From the NCBI GenBank assembly GCA_027972325.1, contig JAPMOS010000060.1:15001-42500 (forward strand): a DNA stretch of 27,500 nucleotides. The letters are read 5' to 3'. Positions within the stretch are counted from its first letter, which is position 1; each line of letters opens with the position of its first letter. Below are positions 11,140 to 23,761 of the stretch, piece by piece. This DNA comes from Paratrimastix pyriformis (taxonomy: Eukaryota > Preaxostyla > Paratrimastigidae). The notes beneath the pieces were generated by a model, which searched no databases, was not told the origin of the DNA, and saw only the letters and a list, made by a program, of their open reading frames with translations. The position numbers and the translations under genes are program-made.

Positions 11140-13869
11140 TTATTCGGAGACAACGAAGTTGGTCTCCATCTTGCCGTTCTTGAACTTGGACGAGAGCTGC
11201 TCGGGGATGCCGCACTCGACCTGAGGGGAACAGAGACGACGACACGGGTGAGCGGGAAATCCCGGGGAGGCAGAGACGATCCACGGACCGCATCCTCGCC
11301 GTCGGGGGTGGGGACGATGGCGGTGGTGCTCATCGACTTGGCCGTAATGATCTCCGTCTCCGCGCCGGGGCCCTGGGGCGGCAGGTAGCACTGCGGGGGG
11401 GGGGGGGGGGGGGGGGCGACGCATCGAGATCGAACAACCGGGTTAGAAAGGGTCTCTCAAACCCCGCCCCGCCCGTGCCAGTTCAAAGCCCAAGGTTGCC
11501 CGCTGCGATCTCCGAACTTGGTGTTATCCCCAGTCAGTGCGCTTGGTTGGGAACATGATGAGGTCCCACCCAGCCCGTGCCAAAAAAAAAAAAAAAAAAA
11601 ATCTTGTTGGCCTTTGTTCAGAAGTGCCCATTCTCCCCCTCGTCTTCGCTTCTCGAGTGCGTCGATCGGAACCACGAGGTCCCATGCCGGTATCAAGATC
11701 CCAAGAGGCCAAAAAAAAGGGGTGGGATGATGCGGTGTCTGATGGGCGCGGGTGGGGGGGGGGGGCGGGCGACGGACCCGGGTGGCGAGGCAGCCGTCGA
11801 CGAGGACGCAGGGCAGCTTCTCGAAGGCCTGGAAGGCGCAGTCCTGGCAGTCGCTCAGCGAGATCGAGCTGATCACCGACGGGAAGGCAACCTGCACGCC
11901 GCGGCACTTCTCTGTCGACCGGGGCCGCGCGCGGGGTGGGAGAGAGGCGGGCGGGGGGAGTTCCTCTGGGCCATGAAAAGATTTTCGCCCTGAGGTGATC
12001 CCCCCGGGCGTGAATCCGATGCCGGCATGATCCGGATCGAAGCCGCGGATATGGGCAGATCATCCCCCTTGTCATGATGCCGAACCTGCATGGGCGGGGG
12101 CGGGGGCGGGGGCGGGGGCGGACCGAGGGAGATGGAGTTGGCCTTGCCAGTGATGGTCAGCCGGCAGTTGCGGCAGTTGAAGATGGACACGGCCTGCTTG
12201 GTGTTCTCCACGGTCAGGGCCAGCTCCTGCCGCCACATCCGACCAGCCGCACCCCCCACGGGCACACACGACGCAAGACAGACATGAGGTTGAGGTCGAG
12301 CAAGGACGGGGTTGGTCATCGGCAGGGGTGGGTCTGGGGCGGGGCAGGGCGGGCATCGGGACCATGTTGTTGGTGTGGTTCTCGACGCGCCACCGCAGGA
12401 AGTCCAGCATCAGCATGGGGGCGGCGGCCGGGGCGGCGGGCTTGCCCGCGGGGGCGGGGGCGGGGGCGGCGACGGGGGTCTGCTTGAGGGTGGGCACGGG
12501 CGGGGCGGCGGCGGGGGCCTCGTCCTTGGGGCGGTTCTTGGTCTTCATCTCCGAGGTGACGTGCTTCAGGCCCTTGCTGATGTCCGTCCCGACGTTGATC
12601 GAGGCGAACAGGGCTGGAGGGCGGATGAGAGGGGGGGGATGGACGGGCGAATGGGGTCGGTGAGCCCGTCATCACCAAAATCGTCTCAACCACCAACCAT
12701 GCAACCGGTCAACCATTCGGCCATCTCAACCAAACATCGTCCACGACCAACGTCATCACCAACCACCACCCACCCGGGGACGAGGCGGCCCGAATGATGG
12801 GCGGTGTCGACCCACCCCCCTCCGGCAGGAACCAGGGTGATGCAGACCACCAGGGTCAACGACAGGGCCGGCGGCGGCGGGGACGGCGCCAGCGGGCACG
12901 GGGGGAGGTGGGGGAGGAACACCCGCGGCCACAGGGGGCGGGGGAGGCACGCCCGCGGCGACGGGCGGAGGAGGAGGAACACCGTGGGCAGGGGCAGGGG
13001 CGGTGGCGACAGGGGCAGGGGCGGGGGCGGCGGGGGCGGCGGGGTTGTAGTTGGCCGCGTCGACACCGCGGGGGTTCCACGACACGCCGCAGGCGAAGTC
13101 GGTCTTGATGAAGGCCTCCAGGGCCTTGCCGATGTCCATGGCCTTGGTCGCCCACTGGGCGTGGATGGGCTCACTAACCCCGGGGGCAGATCGTCAGTTC
13201 TCGAGGAAAGCGGAGTGTCGTGGGGACAGACGTTTGGCGGAACTCACGAAGAATCTTGAACTTGAAGCACTCCGAGGATTGCCAGCACGACTCGACGTAA
13301 GGGCGAGGCTGGTCCATCAGAACCCAGTTGCATGCACGAGCAAGCTCGGCAACCATCTTGGCGTGGTTGTACCACTTGCCGCGACGATCGACAGTGTCCT
13401 CCAATTCGATGGCCTTGCGAATCTTGGGGACGCTCAGCTCGGTGTACTTGGCCTGGAAGACTTCGGGGGTGGGCTTCTTGCATTTCTGAGTCATGCGCAG
13501 AAGAGGCAGCAGAGACTCGAAGGCATCAACGAGGAGGACAGTCTAACGTTCCAAAATCCAAAGTCAGGTCAGTTGGAGCCTTCAAACGGTCCACTACACA
13601 GACGTATTGGTGGACATCGCCGCCAATGGTCTTGCTGGTTTCCAGGAGGGGGCGAACAGAGGTCTTGCAGAACTCAACAAAAGGGTGCTCCGCCTCCTAA
13701 ATTTGATTTTTTCCAAACAGAGAAAGGAGGCACAGGGAATTGAGTGGGGTGAGAGGACGCAGCAAACCTGCTCCGCGGCAGGGGCAGCAGCGCTGGCTCC
13801 CTTAGTCATACCCTCGAGTTTCGCCAGGGCGACCTCGAAGCGGGCGAGGAGCTCTTGCATGCGGTCCAT
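11140..13869 (-). CDS. CAP: adenylyl cyclase-associated protein (CAP/Srv2)
   Basis: Nine exons (13768-13869, 13604-13696, 13244-13542, 12848-13173, 12363-12613, 12124-12226, 11778-11911, 11289-11390, 11140-11220) sum to 1491 nt, giving 496 residues with exact closure, close to the usual CAP length of about 475-530. The N-terminal helix is MQELLARFEVALAKLEGM. The helical folded domain runs to about residue 185 (ETSKTIGGDVHQY, ARACNWVLMDQPRPYV). A Pro-rich linker with repeated GVPPPPPVAA units should bind profilin or SH3 domains. A conserved MKTKNRP block leads into the C-terminal beta-helical CARP domain (WRVENHTNN, IFNCRNCRLTITGKANSI), which ends with IPEQLSSKF. CAP recycles cofilin-bound ADP-actin and frees G-actin. 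The ATG at 13869 gives the usual CAP start; an in-frame ATG at 13920 would add 17 residues and leave only 44 bp to the AP2S start. Confidence 0.95.
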
Positions 13870-13964
13870 TTGAGATTTGCAAACGCTCGGGAATAATTTG
13901 CCGGGGTGTAAGACACACATTTAGTTGTTGTGCTTCTTTTTTGTGTCTCGTCAGAAGCCCAAGG
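13870..13964. promoter_or_regulatory. 95-bp divergent promoter, CAP / AP-2 sigma
   Basis: Start codons of CAP (-) at 13869 and AP2S (+) at 13965 are separated by 95 bp, or by 44 bp if the upstream CAP ATG is used. Both 5' UTRs and core promoters must fit here. No canonical TATA box is obvious; a T-rich run lies just upstream of AP2S. Confidence 0.6.
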
Positions 13965-14527
13965 ATGATTCATTTTGTGTTACTTCAAAACCGTCAGGGC
14001 AAAACTCGTCTTGCCAAATATTATGCCGTCTATGACGATGAGGACAAGCGGTACCTCGAAAGCGAAGTTTTCCGTCTGATCGTCAGCCGGCCCAAGGAGT
14101 ACACCCACTTCGTCGAGGTTGGTTGGCCCTTCGTTTTTCGCCCCAACCCGACCCTCATGACTTTCTTCTCCCCTGCCCCCCGCTCCCGTTATTAGTTCCG
14201 CAACATCAAGCTCATCTATCGTCGTTATGCTGGCCTCTATTTCATTATTGGCTGCGACATTAACGACAACGAACTTGCGTTCTTGGAGGTGATCCACCTC
14301 TTCGTGGAAACGCTCGATGAGTACTTCGGCAATGTGTGCGAACTCGATCTCGTTTTCAATTTCTACAAGGTCTGCCTCGGCCGCACAAATCCGACACCCC
14401 GGCAACACTGATTGACTCCCCCAAGGTGTACGCGATCGCCGACGAAATTTTCATGGGCGGCGAGATTCAGGAAACCAGCAGGACGGTGGTCCTCAACAGA
14501 CTGGCGGAGATCGAGAGGGAGGAATAA
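13965..14527 (+). CDS. AP2S1: AP-2 clathrin adaptor complex sigma subunit
   Basis: Three exons (13965-14117, 14196-14369, 14426-14527) give exactly 142 residues, the same length as animal AP2S1. The protein is one longin-fold adaptin small chain. Recognisable conserved blocks are [20 protein letters not shown] at the N terminus, [39 protein letters not shown], and [20 protein letters not shown] near the C terminus. The [13 protein letters not shown] block is typical of sigma adaptins. In AP-2 this subunit helps bind acidic dileucine cargo signals during clathrin-mediated endocytosis at the plasma membrane. The subtype is chosen as AP-2 over AP-1 sigma because [15 protein letters not shown] and YRRYAGLYF fit AP-2 better, but this rests on reading alone. 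Intron 1 begins GTTGGT (78 nt) and intron 2 GTCTGC (56 nt, acceptor AAG). Confidence 0.95.
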
Positions 14528-14734
14528 CCGGGGCACTCAGCACCTTTTCCCATGTCATTTCTTCCTTTCTCTCCTCCATGTTTTTTCCACCCTCTCCCGG
14601 GTTGGGTCTTCTTCACCCACCCTTCCAACCCACCTGTTGATTTTCCCCCTGCCCGCCAACCTGCCAACACAGCCCATCTCCATCTTCGCACGCCATTGAA
14701 CCCGGACACGCACCCCAGGGGAGAGGATGTCAGG
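14528..14734. other. 207-bp spacer between convergent AP2S and Psf2
   Basis: The + strand is pyrimidine-rich. It must contain both 3' ends. Nothing else is recognised in it. Confidence 0.5.
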
Positions 14735-16317
14735 TCACCTTTGGAATCGCCTCAGCTGCCTGACCGCGGGGGGTGGAGCTGCTGGTGGCTGTGGGTCCTC
14801 CCCGCCGGGGGGTGGCGGCTCCCCCCCGCGGCCCTCCTCCAGCACCATGGCCGGGCCGTCATCCCCCCCGGTGGGTTCCCCCCCGGGCAGCTCGGGCTCG
14901 GTGCGGGCCCGGGCCAGCTTGGGAAACTGCTGTGTGAAGGACCCCGGCGACTGGGTGGAGGCGGTGAGGGGTGAGGGGGGGATGGTGGCCTTGGGGTGGA
15001 GGGGGCCTATTGGGGCGGCGGGGGCGGAGGTGGGGGTGGGTGTGGCGATGGCCCCGTCGGGTTGCCGGCGCTTGGCGGGCGGGATGAGTGGCGACCGCCG
15101 GGCGAGAGGCCCCAGGGGCGATGCCGCCCCAGCCGGGAGAGGGTTGGGTGGGGGTGAGGGTGTGGGACCCGGGGGTGGGCTTGGCGAGGGGGGCGGTCGG
15201 GTTCCGAAGCGGCGCAGTGGGGTGGGCCGGGCCGCGGGGGTGGGGGATGGCCGCGGGGTGGCGGAGGCGGCCGAGGGCTGGGTGTCGCCGGCCCCCTCGC
15301 CCTCGTCCGGAGCCGCCTGGGCCAGGGTCGCAAACCGCTCGAAGGCCCGGCAGAAGAAGGGCCGCATCGTGTTGATCTCCAGGTGGGTCAACGACGGGAG
15401 CTGCAGAAGGGGCGGGCAGGGGGCAGGAGGGGAGATGAACATTAGCGCAGGGAAGGGCGTATTCCCTCGGTCCCATGGCACCCCCCGGTTATATCCTCCA
15501 TCGGGGGGGGGGGGGATGTCGACCTTGATGTACTCGGACTTGGTCCGGAGTGCCTCCAGGCCCCGCTGCACCTTGCTCCGTCGGAGTGTGTCGAGATCGT
15601 TCACCATGGAGCGGATCTACCCCGGATGCAGACAAGCGGTGAGGAACGGTGCCGGAGGGGGTGGAATCATGCGGACCTGATCGGGGTTGACGAGGTCATC
15701 TGATGCACTGTGGAGAAGCGCGGAGTGAGGTGAGCAGGAGAAGAGAGACGCGGCGGTGGTGGTGGTGGTTGGTTGGTGGTTGGTTGGTTGGTGGCGGCGG
15801 CGGTGGTGGTGGTGGTGGTGGCGGTGGTGGCGGTGGTGGCGGTGGTGGCGGTGGTGGCGGTGGTGGCGGTGGTGGCGGTGGTGGTGGTGGTGGTGGTGGT
15901 GGTGGTGGTGGTGGTGGTGGTGGTGGTGGCAGACCTCTCCAAGAGTAGCACCGCGACCTCCATGTAGTGCTGAGGGAGTTGGGCGAAGAAGTTCGGGTCC
16001 CGCTCGATTTTCAAATACTTTTCCAGCTCCTCTGATGGAGGTCAGAGAAAAGGACGGAGGTGAGGAGGTGGAGACTGATCAATGTGGGGCGGACCTACAG
16101 AGAGATATTTAGGCTGGTGAATTCGACAAAGTTTTCGTTTCTTCAATGTGATTGCTAGCCAGAGAGGGACAGTACACGGCCTCCCAGGGATAAATGGGCC
16201 GAATTTACCCGCAATCAAAAAAACTGCATCTTGCCGGAACTGAGGTGTGATTCTGATGAGGGAATCTTCCGCAAAATACTCGAGTACGTTGACCGGGAGG
16301 GTTTCATCGAGATCCAT
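14735..16317 (-). CDS. PSF2: GINS complex subunit Psf2 with long C-terminal extension
   Basis: Five exons (16095-16317, 15935-16031, 15677-15707, 15524-15616, 14735-15400) give 369 residues with exact phase closure. The ATG at 16317 starts MDLDETLPVNVLEYFAEDSL. Family hallmarks follow: GKFGPFIPGRPCTVPLWLAI and LKKRKLCRI in the beta domain, HYMEVAVLLLE, ASDDLVNPDQIRSMVNDLDT and LTHLEINTMRPFFCRAFERF in the helical domain. Psf2 is one of four GINS subunits of the CMG replicative helicase (Cdc45-MCM2-7-GINS), acting in the nucleus. The family is usually about 185-210 residues; this one matches to about residue 185 and then adds about 185 Pro/Ala/Gly-rich residues in the same uninterrupted exon. 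Intron donors are GTCCGC, GTCTGC, GTCCGC and GTCGAC. Confidence 0.95.
15755..15930. repeat. GGT/GGC triplet repeat in Psf2 intron 2
   Basis: GGT runs interleaved with GGTGGC nearly fill the 227-nt intron 15708-15934 of Psf2. On the coding strand they are (CCACCG)n and (ACC)n, starting directly after the donor GTCTGCC. Confidence 0.95.
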
Positions 16318-16440
16318 TCCCGAAATCAACGCCGAGGCAGGCGAAGAAAAACCGCCGAGTCAAAGAACTTGAAAAACGAAGGAGATCTCTCCAGCCTCCG
16401 AGACAACCGCATCAGCAGGCAGGCCAGAATCCGGCATGCA
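16318..16440. promoter_or_regulatory. 123-bp divergent promoter, Psf2 / WD40 protein
   Basis: The Psf2 start codon (16317, -) and the WD40 start codon (16441, +) are 123 bp apart. The interval is A/G-rich on the + strand. I see no clear TATA box. Confidence 0.55.
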
Positions 16441-17042
16441 ATGATTCGCTTCGTCCCCGAATTATGCGACAGAGAATTGGGGCTCCCCAAAAATTTCACC
16501 TTCCCAGAGCGAGTCGTCGCATCGCCTCATCTCATCCACTCCATGGGCTTCGCGGGCGACTACTCAGGGCATGAGGGCTGCGTGAACGCACTTTCCTTTG
16601 ATCCGAGTGGCACACTTCTTGTCTCGGGAAGTGACGATGCCACCGTTAAGGTGTGGTCGCATGCCTCGCGGAAATGCATATGCACATTGCAGGGACACGT
16701 CACCAATGTCTTTGCAACTTCGTTCTTTCCTCACCGAGGTCTGTTTTTTTGTTCCAATCGGTTTTCTTCACTTCAACCATTCGTTCTTCTGGTAGTCGAT
16801 GCCGATGGCTTTGATCTCCTTTCCGGCGGCAACGACTCCACTCTGCACCATTACCAGGTGCGAAATGACCTCGCATTCGCCACAGTATACCACGACCACT
16901 CCAAGAAAATCCTGCGCACGTCAATCAATCCTCTCGAGCCGGATCTTTTTTTGAGCGCATCGGCGGATGGTCCGCCCCCCCCCCCCCCTCCTCCTCCTCC
17001 TCTTCCTCCTCTTCCTCCTCTTCCTCCTCCTCCTCCTCCTCT

Positions 17043-17077
<35 letters not shown>

Positions 17078-18830
17078 TTCCTCTTCCTCCTCCTCCTCTT
17101 CCTCCCCCTCACTCACCAACCTCCACCCCAGGAACTGTTCGAATGTTCGATATCCGATGCCAGTATCCCGATGCCACGACTCTCAAACTCACACCAAAGC
17201 ACGGGACGACTCTCTACGAAGCCGCCGGTCTCACAGACGATGATGCCATCGTTCCACAGGTCTGCCACAGTTCTCGTCGCGAAGCAGGAATCCAGACAGA
17301 CGGGCATCTCTTCCGTAGGCTCTCGGTGGTGGCCTGACGTCCTCTTTTCGGGCAGCCACCCGAATGCCCAGCGCACGTACACTCTGCCTAGACTTCAACC
17401 AGGATCCGACGGCACCTCCACCCACATCAGTCCCTGTCACCCAACCCTCTGCTCCTGGCGAGACCCGGACTCGAGAGCCAGAGCAAGACCGTCCAGGGAC
17501 CCGTCAAAGGGTGGGGCTCTTCTCGGTCGAATTCAACCCTCTGGATGGGAACACCTTCATCGTCTCTGCGGCCGATGGCAACGTCCGGCTCTTCGACTTG
17601 CGGAAAATTGACGGGGCCAATCCCTATCGAAGCTGCCTGAACGTGTACAGAAACATCAATACGATGGACCCGGCTGCCTGCGAGATGACCGGCTGCTCGT
17701 GGAGCTCAGATGGACAAAAGATCGTTTCGAGTGCCCTCGCGGACGCCATCTACATCTTCGATGTACACCGCAACTTTGCCCAGGAGCTCCATCTCGATTA
17801 CAACGACAGTCCCGCCAAACGCAGGCACGCGCGCTTCCTGGAGAGCATTGCCCGTCTGTTGCCCGATGATAAACGACGGTTACCCCTCACACCCCTTTAG
17901 GCGTACCTCTGCCACCGCGTGCGGAACATCGGGACATGACGCTGCCCCAAATCCAGGCCGTTGCCACGGCACGTTATCTTGCCAGCCACAACTTTCTCGC
18001 TCCGTCACCTTCCGACCAAGCCAATCCCACCGTGGAGGCCGCCGATTCGGACCGGTCATCCCATGAGAATTCCCCCGACTTGGGGGCTTCAGATACATCA
18101 GAAGACACTTCTGATGCGCAGCACAACGACGAGCGACCAGGAGAAGAGGGCCAGGAGGACAGCGATCGGGAGAGGCGGCGTGTGCGGAGGCGGCGAGGAC
18201 CGAGGATTGGTGAGCACCGCCCCGACGCGGTGGTGCGTATGGGACACCAAACCTACGAGCGGAGGCTCGAGGGCCACGTGAGGTCTTGACTTCCCCTCTT
18301 CTCTGCTGCTCACTTCCTTTCCCCCCATGAAACCCAGTATCCAGACAATCAAGGGGGTCACGTTCTACGGGCCGGGCTCCGAGTACGTGATGAGCGGAAG
18401 TGATGACGGTCTGACCCTCCCACTTCCTCTGGTGTGGAGCGAGGGCAAGAAGACGCGAAGGTTTTTCACTGCCTCACCTGTACGCATCACCACAGCTCGG
18501 ATCTACATTTGGGAGACCTCAACGGGCCGCTTGGTCCGCGTGCTCGAGGGCCACGAGTCGGTCGTGAATGTCCTCGTCTGGAATCAAGACGGCGACATCG
18601 TCTCCTCCGGCATCGACAACGAGGCCAAGTGCTGGCAGTCCGGCCAGGCTGATGTCCCGGTGGGCGAGGCCATGACCCGCCGATTGCGTGATGTCGAGGA
18701 ACTGGCAGCCGAGAACCGGGTTCACATGGAGGAAGCCACGGAGGCCATGGGCCAGGAGAACCGACTCCTCGAAGAGATCCCCAGGGGCGAGTTCCACATC
18801 ATCGACCCGAACCAATGCGCCGTTCAATGA
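16441..18830 (+). CDS. WDTC1/DCAF6/DCAF8-type WD40 repeat protein
   Basis: Seven exons (16441-16738, 16796-16969, 17132-17259, 17319-17853, 17901-18282, 18338-18408, 18496-18830) close exactly to 640 residues. The first ATG clear of the divergent Psf2 exon is 16441. The N terminus has the ELCDRELGL segment before the first WD repeat (GHEGCVNALSFDPSGTLLVS). WD repeats continue through LLSGGNDSTLHHYQ, FLSASADGTVRMFDIR, FIVSAADGNVRLFDLRK and YIFDVHRNFAQ. A charged insert of about 120 residues precedes the last two repeats (TIKGVTFYGPGSEYVMSGSD, VVNVLVWNQDGDIVSSGID). The last repeats and the N-terminal block match the DCAF6/DCAF8/WDTC1 group, whose members act as substrate receptors for CUL4-DDB1 ubiquitin ligases. 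A helical, probably coiled tail ends the protein. Boundaries of the 59-nt and 47-nt introns at 17260 and 17854 are set by phase only. Confidence 0.85.
16980..17105. repeat. CCT/CTT polypyrimidine repeat in a WD40-gene intron
   Basis: An imperfect (TCC)n/(TCT)n tract fills the 162-nt intron 16970-17131. It starts a few bases after donor GTCCGCCC and ends just before the acceptor CACCCCAG. It is strongly strand-asymmetric, with all pyrimidines on the coding strand. Confidence 0.95.
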
Positions 18831-18934
18831 GGCTGACCTGAGATTGTACAGGGCGACGTTTCAGAGAAAACTGAAACACAGAGTTTGCAATGTCTCATGC
18901 ATCCGGGTTGGGGAACCAGGGGCAGGGGCGGGTG
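18831..18934. other. 104-bp spacer between convergent WD40 and MCM8
   Basis: This is a short shared 3' region with no extra coding frame or RNA gene. Confidence 0.5.
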
Positions 18935-22928
<3,994 letters not shown>

Positions 22929-23761
22929 TGTATATGGGTTGGGGGGCCGGGGAACACTCTACCTTTATGTGAAACCGACCGCTCTCGTTCGCCTACATAA
23001 GAAGCCGAACCAACGATGAAGATCGTCAGCAATCAAAAAAGAAATCCGGACGATCGAAGCCCGGCAGCTCGTCGTGAGAACCCGGTTCTAGAGACTATAT
23101 GCCTAATATTTGTCCTGGCTGAGACGCTGAGACAAAATACACACTCGTCAACCCCATTCCTCATTCTATTGTAAAAGGATTCGGGAAACTCGGCTCCCTG
23201 AATGTACTTGAGTTTTTGTCACCCTTCCAGTCCCCACCGCCTCCCACCCGCCCACCGGAGGCCCAACTCGAATTGCGGAGTCTGGCGAGGCTGATTGGGG
23301 CTACATTGGTATATCCCCACGAACCCGGACATGGTCATGACGATGGGGCGGCATGGTGCGAAAAAGGTCGAGACGAGGACTAACCAGAGGGTGCAGGGAT
23401 GGGGCAATCGGGCCTTCCCGGGATCGGAGAGCGACTGCTCCGGGCGTGGCAATGGCCCATCAGTGGTCTTCTACCAATAATGCGAGGGCGCCTTTACGGC
23501 GTGTGCCTACCTCGTGAGTGATCGAGACCTGGGAGCTCAAACACCATCGACAGAGGGAAGTCCTTCCCCACTGAGTTCGACATCCATGATGCACTCTCCA
23601 GCAGCTGGCGCTGGCACCGTCTGCCAATCAGGTGATCGCTTCCCTTGGAGCAGAGCACGCCTGGAAAATTTGAATCTTCTTGAATAATCTTCAACGACAG
23701 GGGACTCTCAACCTTCGCCTTTCCTGCTTTCTCGGTCTCGGACCCAAAGACCCCGGACGAG
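22929..23761. other. 833-bp divergent intergenic region
   Basis: This lies between the MCM8 start (-) and the start of the NPFG-repeat gene (+). Composition is mixed and less GC-rich around 22990-23220. Minus-strand frames of 77-100 codons occur, but the candidate introns between them do not keep phase. I call no gene here. Confidence 0.45.

Noticed and set aside
16231-16440. Upstream extension of the WD40 protein
   Set aside because: It has no ATG start and overlaps the first Psf2 exon on the other strand, whose protein is clearly conserved.
17879-17900. 22-nt intron GTTACC...TTTAG in the WD40 gene
   Set aside because: It shifts to a frame that stops at 18066. The 47-nt intron 17854-17900 keeps the frame that reaches the last WD repeats.
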